60,150 nt of DNA from an uncultured Pseudomonadota bacterium (lineage in GTDB: Bacteria > Myxococcota_A > Bradymonadia > Bradymonadales > GCA-2716585), in NCBI GenBank assembly GCA_937123825.1, contig CAKZKQ010000440.1, positions 1 to 60,150 on the forward strand, in the 5' to 3' direction. Below the pieces are notes generated by a model, which saw only the letters and a program-made list of their open reading frames with translations, made no database searches and was not told the origin of the DNA. This document shows, piece by piece, positions 49,473 through 59,538 of the stretch. Position 1 is the stretch's first letter. Every line of letters begins with the position of its first letter. A program made the translations under genes and the position numbers.

Positions 49473-50306
49473 TCAGGAGCTTCGAGGAGAGCGTCGCCCA
49501 ACCCCTGAGAACGCTTCAAAGAACGTTTCCAGTGCGGCCAGAACGGCCTCGGGCTGTTCCACGGTGCAGTTGTGGCCAGCGTTGGGGATGTTGACCAGCA
49601 TGGAGGTGTGCAGGCGTTCATGGAGTCGCTTGCAAGACTCTTGAGAGACCAGCACGTCTTCCTCGCCGCGCAAAATGAGCGTGGGCGTGTTGATCCGCGC
49701 GACCTCGTCTTCGAGCGAGGGGCGAGCCATGACGCCGCGCAGGGCTCTGTAGAGGCGTCGGCGGCGAGCGAGCAGGTGTTGGCGAAGCTCTTCGCGTCGT
49801 TCGGCGTGGTGGGGCGAGGTTAGGAAGGTGCGCCCAAACATCAGCGCCATGATGGGCTCGAGCATGAGGCGGCCGACGCCCAGGCGCATGGTGGCGCTCA
49901 GGAGTTTGTAGCGGGTGATGTTCTCTGGGGTTTCGGCCTCGGCGCTGGTGCCGATGAGGACCAGCGATCGGATCAGATCGGGCCGCCGCGCTGCCAGCAT
50001 CATGCCCACATGGCCGCCGATGTCTGCCCCGACAAAGTGGCACGGGCCCATGACGCGGCGCTCAAGGAGCGTGACGGCGTCCTGGTAGAGCCCTGAGAGG
50101 GCGATGGTGCGCTCGCGGGGGATCTGGCTTTGGCCCTGGCCTCGGTGATCGTACGCCAGGCAGCGGTAATTGCCCTGGAGGACGCCGATCTGTGTGGCGA
50201 ACTGTTCCATGTCCCAGAGCAGGCCATGTGCAAAGACGACAGTCTCTGCGCCGTTGCCGCTCTCTTCGTAATGGAGGCGGATGCCGTTGAGGTGCATGGT
50301 GGGCAT
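49473..50306 (-). CDS. Alpha/beta hydrolase with aspartate nucleophile
   Basis: The product is 277 residues from MPTMHLNGIRLHYEE; the frame extends further upstream but without homology. It has the HG oxyanion segment (FAHGLLWDMEQF) and a nucleophile elbow reading G-A-D95-I-G-G, so the nucleophile is aspartate rather than serine, as in epoxide hydrolases and haloalkane dehalogenases. The acid fits RGEEDVLVS, and the histidine fits NAGHNCTVEQPE. Substrate unknown. It is convergent with the zinc operon. Confidence 0.85.
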   Translation of the reverse strand: MPTMHLNGIRLHYEESGNGAETVVFAHGLLWDMEQFATQIGVLQGNYRCLAYDHRGQGQSQIPRERTIALSGLYQDAVTLLERRVMGPCHFVGADIGGHVGMMLAARRPDLIRSLVLIGTSAEAETPENITRYKLLSATMRLGVGRLMLEPIMALMFGRTFLTSPHHAERREELRQHLLARRRRLYRALRGVMARPSLEDEVARINTPTLILRGEEDVLVSQESCKRLHERLHTSMLVNIPNAGHNCTVEQPEAVLAALETFFEAFSGVGRRSPRSS

Positions 50307-50764
50307 GGGCTCGACCTGTGGGGGTCTTGACGGCTCAAGTGTGGCCGTGGTTGTGCGCAAGGGCTGGGGTGAGTGTTGCTTGTGTCCCAGGGAGGCATGG
50401 GGCCTTGCGACACCTGGAAGATTTGCACCCTTCAATAAGTCTTACTCATCGCTACAAATGCACGCAAGCGCTCTAATGTGCGCTGTGCTGCAATTTAGAG
50501 GTCTGTCCGCGCCATTGGCGGGGGGTTGAGGTCGGTGGCGCTTGAAAGTTGCCTTCAGACGCTCCATTGTTCATGGGGACGCGTGTGGAACCTCGATGAA
50601 AACTTTGTGTTTGAGACAACGGCCCACTTCAAATCAAGGCCGCATTCAGGAGAGGGTTCGGTGATGGCAGGCCGATGTGTTGGCCGTGCGTGTGCCGAAT
50701 GACCTTTCATGGCAGGCAGACCGTCGCTTGGAGGGTCGCCCTGTCCGATAGGTGAGGAATCCCG
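50307..50764. other. Intergenic region between divergent genes
   Basis: This 458-bp stretch separates the hydrolase and the membrane-protein gene and should hold promoters for both. I found no consensus hexamer pair, no strong hairpin and no credible small gene in it. Confidence 0.4.
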
Positions 50765-52264
50765 ATGTCGCTTCAGAGTGTGCCGCAGGCTGTGTCTTTC
50801 CATCGAGAGATGGACAAGCACGTGCACATGCCGTGTGAGCCGATGCTGGAGCTTCTGGCCGTCTCGGATCTGGAACACGTCGATCGCCAGTACACTCCCG
50901 CCGGCGGCTGGATCAAAGGCCTGTCCGGGTTGATGCTCAGCGTTTTGCTCCTGCCCGTGATTTTCCTGGCGGTGGCCATGCCCGCCACGGCCTTTGGGCG
51001 CGTCAACACCGAGTCATCCCCCTGGATCGCCGCTGGAATGTTGGCTTTGATCGTGGCGGTGACCGGGCGCGTGGTCTGGAAGTCGGTGCGCCGCTGGTGG
51101 CGGCAGCATCGTCTGGTTCGCCAGCGGGCCGATGCCTGGGACGTGCCGTTTCAGTGTTTGGCGCGATTGGCGCCGCACGTGGGCCGCGACAACGTGGTCT
51201 TCTCCATGAAGAGCCCCCAGTGTTGGGCGTTGGGCGCCGAGGTCGATGACGGCATCCTCTTTGAGGCGCGCTTTGAGCAGGCCGATCAGGGCTCAGAGCT
51301 GCAGACGCGCTTGTGGATCGACGGCGAGCCCTCTCAGAGCACCACGCGCCGTTGGCACAAAGGCCCCGGTGGCTGGGTCGATCAGGATCAGGAGGCCGTG
51401 GATGATCTGCCGTTGGCGGTCAGTCAGGCCTTTGCCCGCGCTTTGACCCCTGGGGTGATTGAAAGCACCTCGGCCCATTACCGGCTGTCGCTGTGGCACT
51501 CGCTCAACCCCTTGAAGGTGTCCTGGGCGCTCTCATCGAGCCCTGAGCCCGACAGCGACCAGGGTTTCCTGGCCGAGCTATTGCCGCGCCCCGAGGCAGA
51601 GACGCACCAGCCCCGCACGCTGCCGACCTTGCGCGCTCTTTGGGGTGGGGTGGCCAGCTACACGCTGTCGAGCGTGGCGGTGCTGGGGTTTTGGACGGCG
51701 TTGGCGGGGGGAATGATCCCTGGTCTGTGGACTCAGACGACGTTGGCCGACGCGGTGATCATGATGACCTGGCCGTTGCTGGGTGGTTTGATCACGCTGG
51801 GCGCGCTGGTGCGTGGGCGTCCGCCGTTGCCGCGCCGCAGTCCGCGCCGGGTCCGTGCCCAGCAGATGGCGTCCTCCCTTCACCTGGACCAGAGCGTCAT
51901 TTACACCGACGACGCCCAACACGGCGTGGATTTGGAGCGGCCCTTTGCTGTGGTCTTCACCCGAGAGGAGCGCGGCGAGCAGCCCTGGGCGCTGCTGGGG
52001 GTGGACATCCACCAGCACCAGGAGCCAGAGCGCGCGGTGCGCTTCTGTGTGCCCATCAGCGATCTGGGGGCCCACTTTACCGAGTTGGAGGCTTTGACCC
52101 TCGACGCTTCCATTATGCGCCCCGAAGATTTTCGGGATGTGGTCTGGCCGTTGATACGCCATCAGGCGGAGTTGCTCGGTCAGCCGGTCCCCTGGGTCCT
52201 TGAGGAGACCTTCGCCGAGCGGCGAGTCAGTGTGCCTCAATATGTCAGGGAGGAGGCGCGCTGA
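50765..52264 (+). CDS. Unknown membrane protein
   Basis: The product is 499 residues. Four hydrophobic segments are visible, at about 50-80, 86-106, 303-327 and 332-352. Between the second and third is a soluble domain of about 190 residues (FSMKSPQCWALGAEVDDGILFEARFEQ...), and the C-terminus is also soluble. I recognise no family. GAGGA lies upstream of the ATG. Its stop codon overlaps the ATG of the metallopeptidase gene by one base, so the two are coupled and may act together. Confidence 0.8.
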   Translation: MSLQSVPQAVSFHREMDKHVHMPCEPMLELLAVSDLEHVDRQYTPAGGWIKGLSGLMLSVLLLPVIFLAVAMPATAFGRVNTESSPWIAAGMLALIVAVTGRVVWKSVRRWWRQHRLVRQRADAWDVPFQCLARLAPHVGRDNVVFSMKSPQCWALGAEVDDGILFEARFEQADQGSELQTRLWIDGEPSQSTTRRWHKGPGGWVDQDQEAVDDLPLAVSQAFARALTPGVIESTSAHYRLSLWHSLNPLKVSWALSSSPEPDSDQGFLAELLPRPEAETHQPRTLPTLRALWGGVASYTLSSVAVLGFWTALAGGMIPGLWTQTTLADAVIMMTWPLLGGLITLGALVRGRPPLPRRSPRRVRAQQMASSLHLDQSVIYTDDAQHGVDLERPFAVVFTREERGEQPWALLGVDIHQHQEPERAVRFCVPISDLGAHFTELEALTLDASIMRPEDFRDVVWPLIRHQAELLGQPVPWVLEETFAERRVSVPQYVREEAR

Positions 52265-53715
52265 TGCACCGGTGGTGGATGCCCCTTGTGGCCCTCCTTG
52301 CCATTGTCCCTGCAGGCTGTCGCACGCCCGAACCTGCCACCACAGCCGCCGCGCCGACCACCACCGCCTCCAAAGCCGTTCCCGCCAAACGTTGGCATTA
52401 CACCGTTCGAGTGGATGAAAGTCTTGTGCGCCTTGAGCTTGAGGTGTGCTTTGAGCAGGGCGTGCCCGCGTCACTGCGCCCACAAATGGGCGCATCTTTT
52501 GGGGCTTTGCGCGCTGCTCGCCGTGTGGAAGGCGGCGCGCCGCTGCACATCACAGACAAAGCGGTGCTGACGGGGGATTTGGAGACTGGCCAGTGCGCCG
52601 CGTTGGAGTTTGATGTGGACGCGCTCCTGTCCAGCGCAGGCAGCCGCGCCGACGCCATGCGTTACCCGCACGCGGTGGTGCTCTCCCCCGATTTCTGGCT
52701 GTGGAGTCCCGACCGGCGCGCGCGTGGTTTTGAGGCCACGGCCCGTTTTGAACTCCCTGAGGACATCAGCGTGGCGGTGCCCTGGCCTCGGATGGACGAT
52801 GGGCGCTACAGGGTGAGTTGGTCGACCTTCAAGTGGCGCAACCACGCCGCGATGGGGCGTCTGGAGCACGAGGTCATGGAGGTGCCCGGCGCCGCCTTGG
52901 AGATCTCGTGGGTCGGGGGCGCGATGCCTTTGGGCAAACCCCGGCTGCGGCGCTGGTTGCGTCAGGCGGCCGAGGTCACCGCGAGCCTGCGCGGTCACTT
53001 TCCGGTGGAGCGCGCCCAGATCTTGCTCATGCCGACCCGGGGCGACGACGTCACCTTTGGGACTGTGGCCAGGGGAGGGGGGCCGTCGGTTGCGCTGATG
53101 GTGGGCAAAGACATCGACGAGGCGGCCTTGGAAGACGACTGGGTGGCCACCCACGAGATGGTTCACCTGTGGTTGCCCAAGATCAAGCGGGCCGACGCAT
53201 GGCTCTACGAGGGTTTTGCGACCTACTACGAGGCCATTTTGCGTGCCCGCACAGGCGACATCACCCCTTTGAGGGCCATGGAGCGCCTCCATGATGGTTT
53301 TGAGCGTGGCAGGCGTTCGGGTTCTGGCCGGACGTTGCAGCAAGAGAGCATCGACATGTTCCAGACCTATGCGTTCTGGAGGGTATACTGGAGCGGCGCG
53401 GCGTTGGCGCTCAAGGCCGATGTGGCGCTGCGTACAGGTCAGGGGGCAGACAAGAGCCTCGATGACCAGATTGCCCGGATTGAGTCGTGCTGTCGCCACA
53501 AGGTCCGCTCCTGGACGGCTGCGGAGCTTCTTGAAGAGGCGTCGGGTGGTCGCCCCGAGGGCCTTGGTTTTGAGGCCAGGCGGCACCTGGGCGGCGTCGA
53601 TTTTCCCGACATGACCGAGACCTACCAGGCGCTTGGGTGGCGGATCGACGCCAATGGAATGCCCGCTCAGACGGCCGCCGACGCGCTGTGGCGTCAGGTC
53701 GTTTCACCCCAGTAG
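52264..53715 (+). CDS. Gluzincin-type metallopeptidase, probable lipoprotein
   Basis: The product is 483 residues. A signal peptide ends VPAGC (Cys19), a plausible but imperfect lipobox. The zinc motif HEMVH is at 297-301, and a third-ligand Glu316 in LYEGFATYY follows 14 residues after it. The spacing is shorter than in M1 peptidases and resembles the Peptidase_MA-like group. An N-terminal beta domain of about 220 residues precedes it. It is translationally coupled to the membrane protein upstream. Substrate unknown. Confidence 0.85.
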   Translation: MHRWWMPLVALLAIVPAGCRTPEPATTAAAPTTTASKAVPAKRWHYTVRVDESLVRLELEVCFEQGVPASLRPQMGASFGALRAARRVEGGAPLHITDKAVLTGDLETGQCAALEFDVDALLSSAGSRADAMRYPHAVVLSPDFWLWSPDRRARGFEATARFELPEDISVAVPWPRMDDGRYRVSWSTFKWRNHAAMGRLEHEVMEVPGAALEISWVGGAMPLGKPRLRRWLRQAAEVTASLRGHFPVERAQILLMPTRGDDVTFGTVARGGGPSVALMVGKDIDEAALEDDWVATHEMVHLWLPKIKRADAWLYEGFATYYEAILRARTGDITPLRAMERLHDGFERGRRSGSGRTLQQESIDMFQTYAFWRVYWSGAALALKADVALRTGQGADKSLDDQIARIESCCRHKVRSWTAAELLEEASGGRPEGLGFEARRHLGGVDFPDMTETYQALGWRIDANGMPAQTAADALWRQVVSPQ

Positions 53716-54040
53716 GTGGCCACTAAGGTTGCCAGTTTGTCATCCTGACTTGCCATCTGTGACGGTCCTGCACGGTGCGAGGTGTGTGTGCGGTTTTTGG
53801 GCGCACACCAGCGAGCGCCGGGCTGTGCTTTGCATCTGCGATGGCTGGAGGCCGTTGGTGACGGTGTGGAACTGTGTTCCTGTCTGCTGACGGGCTGCGT
53901 CCTTTGTGAGTGTTGGAAGGATGGCGGCGCAGTTGGCATCCTCTTTGCGATGTCAGGTCTTTGGTGAAGCAGGCCATTTAATCGCAAGCGCAAAGTCGAT
54001 GGGGGAGTCAACCTTGTCGGCGCAGAGTTCGGAGCAGAGC
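53716..54040. other. Intergenic region with a hairpin
   Basis: GTGTGTGC (53784-53791) pairs with GCGCACAC (53801-53808) with one G-U pair, about 70 nt after the metallopeptidase stop. It could mark the end of that transcript although no uridine run follows. In-frame starts for the next lipoprotein exist inside this stretch (TTG at 54014, ATG at 53999). Nothing else is evident. Confidence 0.4.
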
Positions 54041-55852
54041 ATGTTGAGCAGGCTGGGACAGTGGTTGTGTGTGGTGTTGGTGCTGGTGCTGGCCAGTGCT
54101 TGCGGTGAGGATCCTGGTCCTGCGGCCAGCTTCGCCGGTCAGACCGATTTGAACAACAGCGACAACAACCAGCCCGATCCCAACAACCAGCCCGATCCAG
54201 GCAACAACGATGTGCCGCAGCCGGATCCCCGCTTTTTGGAGTTGGTCAGCGAGCCGGTCATTGAGGTCGCCTTTGGCGAGCGCGCCCGGTTGTCGGTGCG
54301 TTACACCGATGCCCAGGGAACGCCGCTGGCCAATGAAGTGGTGAACTTCCAGATTCTTGGCGGCGGGGCCGCGTTGCAGCTCGAAGCGCTCAGCGCCACG
54401 ACCGACGCAGAGGGGCTGGCCTCCAACAACCTCTTTGGCGGCAGCGCAGAAGGTGTCTTTGAGGTGGTCGCCAGTGCCCAGGACGCCGAGCCGGTCAAGT
54501 TCACGGTCTACGTCTTTGCGCTCGATGAGGCGTCCTACCGCGTGGTGACCCGCTACGAGAGCGGTGGTGTGCGTTTGGATGAGGCCGAAGTCTTGCTGGT
54601 CTCCAGCGGCATTTCATGCGCCAGCGTGGGGCTTGAGAGTGTCCCTGCGGCCATCGAGCGCCGCTCGGCGCAGGTCGACGCGGTGGGTCTTGAAGACGTG
54701 GTCTTTGAAAACCTGCCCAACGGCCAGGGTTACACCATCATCGTCTTGGGGCAGATCTCGCCGGGTGTTCCGGCCGCGTTTGGCTGCAATGACCAGGCGC
54801 CGCCGATTGAAAACGGTGCCGGTGTGCGTGTCGAAGTCGAGCTTAAAGAGGTCGAGGCGGCCCCCCGTGGCCAGATGGAGGTCACGACACTTCTGGATCT
54901 GACCGATGCGTTGCCCGACGCCTGGGCTCAGAACGTTGAGTTTGTGGGCAACATCTTTGCCGATCCGGTGCGGGCCTTTGTGGACGTGCTCTTTGGCGAT
55001 CCCAACGACAATGACGACGGCTTTGCCAGCCGCTTCTTTGATGACACCCCTGCCAACCGCATGTTGGTGTCGAGCGTGTTGACCGATGTCATCAGTGAGA
55101 CGCAGTTTGGTCAGCAGCTTGATACGGTTTTTGGCTTTGGCGGCGAGGCGTACCGGGCGGTGACCAACTTTGAGGTCCGGGGTCAGATGGACTTTGGTCA
55201 GGCGCCTCTGCAGGACGGCGGTTTGTTGGGCGCCCAGGTGCAGCACAACTACGACACGGTGGTGGTGCAGTGGACGCGCGGCTGTGATCCGGGCGATCTG
55301 GAGTGCAGCACCATTGAGATCGATACGCGGGACATTGACGGCGTGGGGGTCTTGACCAGCGCTTACTCGGGCCGCGTGGACGGCGGAACGCTCTACATCG
55401 ATCCGCACCGGTTTGAGTTCAACTACGGCGCCATCGCGGTGGCGTTGATGGAGCGGGTGGTTTTGCCGCGCGTCTTTGGTGTGTCCAGCGTTGAGGACGC
55501 GCTGGGTCGGCTCATCGATTGTCAGGCGGTCGGCAACGCGCTGGTCGGTTTCCCGTTGAACCTGGTGGCGGAGGAAGGTTGTGAGTTGGCGCTGGGCGCG
55601 TTGGCGGACGTGGCCATCGATCGCCTCAGCGGCGCGGGTCTGAGCTTGCCCAATCTGTCGCTGGCGACCTTTGAGCCCGGCGAGCATCCTGAGTACGACG
55701 GCTGCAACCTGCTTGAGACCGACTACGACACGCCGGCGAACTTCCGCTCGGTGGGCAACATCGGCACCGACGCCGAGCGTTGCGGCTGGAACGCCCAGTT
55801 TGAAGCCGAAGAGGGCGACGGTTCGGCCGACGCCAACTTCTTTGCGCGCTGA
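54041..55852 (+). CDS. Large surface lipoprotein with Ig-like domain
   Basis: The product is 603 residues from the ATG at 54041, which gives a short signal peptide with lipobox LASAC (Cys21); CGGAG lies 6 nt upstream. A TTG at 54014 after GGGGAG is an alternative. Residues 30-65 are a repetitive linker (DPNNQPDPGNN-like), followed by an Ig-like domain (about 70-155) and a long region of unknown fold with six or more cysteines. The function is unknown; exposure at the cell surface is inferred from the lipobox and linker. Confidence 0.82.
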   Translation: MLSRLGQWLCVVLVLVLASACGEDPGPAASFAGQTDLNNSDNNQPDPNNQPDPGNNDVPQPDPRFLELVSEPVIEVAFGERARLSVRYTDAQGTPLANEVVNFQILGGGAALQLEALSATTDAEGLASNNLFGGSAEGVFEVVASAQDAEPVKFTVYVFALDEASYRVVTRYESGGVRLDEAEVLLVSSGISCASVGLESVPAAIERRSAQVDAVGLEDVVFENLPNGQGYTIIVLGQISPGVPAAFGCNDQAPPIENGAGVRVEVELKEVEAAPRGQMEVTTLLDLTDALPDAWAQNVEFVGNIFADPVRAFVDVLFGDPNDNDDGFASRFFDDTPANRMLVSSVLTDVISETQFGQQLDTVFGFGGEAYRAVTNFEVRGQMDFGQAPLQDGGLLGAQVQHNYDTVVVQWTRGCDPGDLECSTIEIDTRDIDGVGVLTSAYSGRVDGGTLYIDPHRFEFNYGAIAVALMERVVLPRVFGVSSVEDALGRLIDCQAVGNALVGFPLNLVAEEGCELALGALADVAIDRLSGAGLSLPNLSLATFEPGEHPEYDGCNLLETDYDTPANFRSVGNIGTDAERCGWNAQFEAEEGDGSADANFFAR

Positions 55853-55883
55853 GTTCCTTCTCGAGCCTTTTCCCAACCCCTTT

Positions 55884-58800
55884 TTAGATTGCTGCGATGG
55901 AGCGCTCGGCGGCAGCGACGTTTTGGTCGTTGTCGAGTGTGGCCCACATGCGTCTGGCCATCAGGAAGCTGCGCCGGGCGCGGTGTGCGTCGTGTGGTGC
56001 CCAGAGTTGTCCGCTGAGCATGAGGAGCTTTGCCAACTCGGCCTCGGAGATCCGCTCCAGCAGGGGTGGCGTGCCGATGGTCAGTGCGTCGAGGTGTTTG
56101 TCCCAAGCGCGCGAGTTGGCGTCGGCGGCGGCCAGCGTCAGGCGCTGGACGTGTTGGAGGCAGCGCTGCCTGGCGGTGCGCATGGTGTTGCGCTCGGTGT
56201 GGATGTTGTCCAGCGTGTGTTTGGCGTCTTTCCAGCGTTGTTGGAGCAGGAGCGTGGTGACGACGTTGAGCCAGGCGAACTCGGCTTGCGGCGAGGCCAA
56301 CTCGGCCAGCCATTGGGCGCAGCGTCGGTAGATGGTTTCGGCCTCTGGGAGTTTGTCTTGGAGCAGGTGGAGTTCGGCGCTGGCGTTGGCGACCGAGGCG
56401 AGCATGCGGCGGTGTCCGATGGCCTCAAAGTGTTCCTGGGCGGTGTTGAGGATTTGCTCGGCTTGTTGGTATTCGCCCCGGCGTCCGTGGATGTAGCCCA
56501 GGCTGTAGAACGCCTTGCCCTGGCCCTGGCGGTTGTCGAGCTTGCGGAAGTGTTCGAGTGCGCGAGTGTAGTGTTCCCACGCCTCGTTGATGTTGTGCTG
56601 CCAGTAGGCGGCGTTGCCCAGGCGCAAGAGCGCGCGGGCTTGCCCCAGAAGATCGTTTTGGGCGCTGAACGCGGCCAGCGCCTTGGTGGCCAGCGTGTAG
56701 AGTTGTTCGTGGAACCCCGGGAGTTCGGCCAGGTTGGCGCGGTGGTAGAGATTCTGTGCCCGAAGCTGGGTCCAGCCGTGGGCCTTGATGGCCGCGGTCA
56801 GGGTGTAGATCCACCGTGCGGCCTCTTCGGTGTCGTCCATGCCCAGCGCCAGCGTGCTGCGCTGTGCCCAGCCTTTGCCCCAGCGGATGTCGCTGGCGGG
56901 GGTGCCGAGCATGTTCAGCAGGCGCTCTGACAACTCCAGGACCGCGACCGCTTCCTTGTGGCGGCTTTGGTGGGTGTGTTCTTCGGCGGCGCGCAGGAGC
57001 ATGCCGTGGGCTTCTTCCATGTCGCCCGAGGCGATGAGGTGTCTGGCGATGCGCTCGCTGGAGCCGGGTTGGTGGGCGGGATGGAGGCGGCTGAGGGTGT
57101 GAACGCAGGCTTGGTGGAGGGCGGACCAGCGGTTTTCCTCTCGGGCCATGCGTTCAAGGGCCTCGCGGAGCATGCCGTGGACAAAGCACCAGCCGCCGGG
57201 GCGCGGGAGCGCCAGCCGTTCGGTCAAGAGGGCGTCTTGGAGTCCTTCGGGGATGCCAATGCCCTGGTACTGGCAGGCCACGGTCCACTCAATGCGGTCG
57301 ATCTCCTGACCCAGCGCGGCGGCGATTTGCAATGCCAGGGCGCTGCTGGGGGGTTGTTGGGCCAGCAGGCGCTCCAAATGCGCCCTCCAGACCCCGTAGA
57401 GGTCATCGGGCAGTTGAATCTGTGTCCCATCGGTCAGTTCAAAGCCGTCTTTGCCCAGCTTCAACTGTCCGCGCCGCACCCAGTCGCCCACCAACTCGAT
57501 GGCAAAGAGGGGGTTGCCGCCGGTGCGCTCCTGGACGCGCTGCGCCAGCGAGCTTTCGAGCCCCAGGAGTTGTTGCACGAGCGTGGCGCGTTCGGCGTCG
57601 TTCAGCGGTTCGAGGTTGAGGCGGTGGCTGTGTGGGAGGCTTTGGATTTCGCGCAGCAGGTGCCACTCCACGGGGCAGTTGGCCAGCGCTTCGTCCTGCG
57701 CGGTGAGCACCAGCATGATGGGGCAGGGGGCGTCCTGGTGCTGGCCTCGGATGAGGAGGTGTCCGGCCAGACCGATGGCATCGGCGCCCCACTGAACGTC
57801 GTCCATCCACAGGATCAGCGGCCTTTGTTGCGCCAGCGCGCTGAGCGCGGTGTGGATGATGGCGTAGCGCTCGGCGGTGGTGGTAAAGCCCACCGGACCG
57901 GCGTTGGGGCGGCGTTCATCGTCGGCGCCGATGATGATGCGGGTCAGGGCCTGGGCGATGTAGGGGTCGATCAGGCCTGCTTGTTGGAGCGCGCTGTCGA
58001 TGCGGGCGTGCATGGCCTCGTGGCCGAGCCCGTGGCAGGAGAAGAGGCGGCCGAGCATGCGAGGGACGCCCGTGCCGGGGCCGCCATCGACGTGGTGTGG
58101 CGCGATGGCGCAGATGGCCCCGGTGGTCTCTTCGGCGCGCTGTGAGAGCCAACTGGCCAGGCGGCTCTTGCCGATGCCCGCAGGGCCTCGCAGCAGTGCC
58201 AGGCTGGGGCGCGTGGTCCTTTGGGTCTGGCGCATCATGGCCCAGAGGGTGTCGCGCTCCTCTTTGCGGCCGACCATGGGGATGGCCTTCATGCCGTAGA
58301 GGCCCAGTCCGACGCCCAGCAGCGGTGTGGGGGCGCTGTGGCTGCCGATCTTGTCGAGTTGAATGGTGGCTTTGGGGCCTTGCCGCTTCCAGGAGCGCGG
58401 CGCGGGTGGGTGTTGGGTCAGGTCCTGGCGTTGGAGCCTGGGGGCGATGGACGCCATGACGTCCATGGTGTCCAGCGAGAGCGTCCTTGGCGGCCCGGAG
58501 TCGACCACGGCGCGGCGAAGCACGGCCCCTGGACCGCGCACGACCCCTTCGCCCTGGGCCTTTTCGGGCAGATTTTGCAGCGCCCAGGCGGCCTGCGCGG
58601 CGCTTTGAAAGCGGGCGCGGTGGTCTTTGGCCATCATGGTGTCGAGCCACTGCTGGGCGCCGTCGGGCACAGGCCAGCGCGGCTGGAGCATGGGGACTGG
58701 GGCGTTGATGTGGGCTTGACAGAGGACCTGCACAGAGTCTTGTCCGGGGGCTGGCACGTAGGGGCGGCGCGAGCAGAGCAGCTCCCAGGCGACCACGCCC

Positions 58801-59441
58801 AGCGCGTAGAGGTCGGTCCACGGCCCATAGTCTCGCCAGTAGCCCTTGAACTGCTCGGGGGACATGTAATCGGGGGTGCCGTAGGCGTCTTCGGTGGAGC
58901 CTGGTCGGGTGCGCCCCATCATGGCGTGGGCGATGCCAAAGTCGGTCAGCTTGACGCCGGGGCGAGCATCCATGGGGGTGGAGATGAGGATGTTGCCGGG
59001 TTTGAGGTCGCGGTGGACGACGCCTCGGGCGTGGGCGTGGGCCAGCGCGTCCAGGAGCGTCAGCATGACCGCGCGGACCGAGGACCAGGGCAGGGCGGCG
59101 GGGACACAGCGGGTCAGGGCGCCGCCGCTGGCCAGCTCCATCACCAGATACGGGCTGCCAGCCACCAAATGCTGGTGTGCCGCCGCGACCTCTTTGGGCA
59201 GCTCGCCCATGTCAAAGACCTGCACAACCCCAGGATGGTCCAGGCTGGCCATGGCGCGGACCTCGGCGCGAAAGGCGGCGCGGATGTCGCGGGCCCCGGC
59301 CAGGTGTCCAGCCAGGATTTTGATGGCCACAGGGGTGCCCTGAGCGGCGTGTCGCCCCATGAAAACTCGCCCCATCCCCCCACTGGCCAGCGGGCGGCCC
59401 ATATGAAACGGGCCCAGCTCCTGCAGGATGGGGTGGTTCAT
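55884..59441 (-). CDS. Serine/threonine kinase-ATPase-TPR regulator
   Basis: The product is 1185 residues from [31 protein letters not shown] lies 5 nt upstream. The frame is open to 59537 with an alternative ATG at 59474. The kinase has Lys41, HRDLKPGN from 143, DFG at 167-169 and MSPEQ. An AAA16-type ATPase follows, with Walker A GPAGIGKS near 418 and Walker B LILWMDD near 543. From about 830 to the end are TPR-like helices ([33 protein letters not shown]). It is divergent from the carboxylase gene by 97 bp. Confidence 0.92.
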   Translation of the reverse strand: MNHPILQELGPFHMGRPLASGGMGRVFMGRHAAQGTPVAIKILAGHLAGARDIRAAFRAEVRAMASLDHPGVVQVFDMGELPKEVAAAHQHLVAGSPYLVMELASGGALTRCVPAALPWSSVRAVMLTLLDALAHAHARGVVHRDLKPGNILISTPMDARPGVKLTDFGIAHAMMGRTRPGSTEDAYGTPDYMSPEQFKGYWRDYGPWTDLYALGVVAWELLCSRRPYVPAPGQDSVQVLCQAHINAPVPMLQPRWPVPDGAQQWLDTMMAKDHRARFQSAAQAAWALQNLPEKAQGEGVVRGPGAVLRRAVVDSGPPRTLSLDTMDVMASIAPRLQRQDLTQHPPAPRSWKRQGPKATIQLDKIGSHSAPTPLLGVGLGLYGMKAIPMVGRKEERDTLWAMMRQTQRTTRPSLALLRGPAGIGKSRLASWLSQRAEETTGAICAIAPHHVDGGPGTGVPRMLGRLFSCHGLGHEAMHARIDSALQQAGLIDPYIAQALTRIIIGADDERRPNAGPVGFTTTAERYAIIHTALSALAQQRPLILWMDDVQWGADAIGLAGHLLIRGQHQDAPCPIMLVLTAQDEALANCPVEWHLLREIQSLPHSHRLNLEPLNDAERATLVQQLLGLESSLAQRVQERTGGNPLFAIELVGDWVRRGQLKLGKDGFELTDGTQIQLPDDLYGVWRAHLERLLAQQPPSSALALQIAAALGQEIDRIEWTVACQYQGIGIPEGLQDALLTERLALPRPGGWCFVHGMLREALERMAREENRWSALHQACVHTLSRLHPAHQPGSSERIARHLIASGDMEEAHGMLLRAAEEHTHQSRHKEAVAVLELSERLLNMLGTPASDIRWGKGWAQRSTLALGMDDTEEAARWIYTLTAAIKAHGWTQLRAQNLYHRANLAELPGFHEQLYTLATKALAAFSAQNDLLGQARALLRLGNAAYWQHNINEAWEHYTRALEHFRKLDNRQGQGKAFYSLGYIHGRRGEYQQAEQILNTAQEHFEAIGHRRMLASVANASAELHLLQDKLPEAETIYRRCAQWLAELASPQAEFAWLNVVTTLLLQQRWKDAKHTLDNIHTERNTMRTARQRCLQHVQRLTLAAADANSRAWDKHLDALTIGTPPLLERISEAELAKLLMLSGQLWAPHDAHRARRSFLMARRMWATLDNDQNVAAAERSIAAI

Positions 59442-59538
59442 GGCGTCCTCGATGCGTCCGGTCATCGCCATCATTGGTCGACGACAGGGGGTGGTTTGTG
59501 CGACAGTCTTGCTCCCCGACGTGAGGAGGTCTCCCAAG

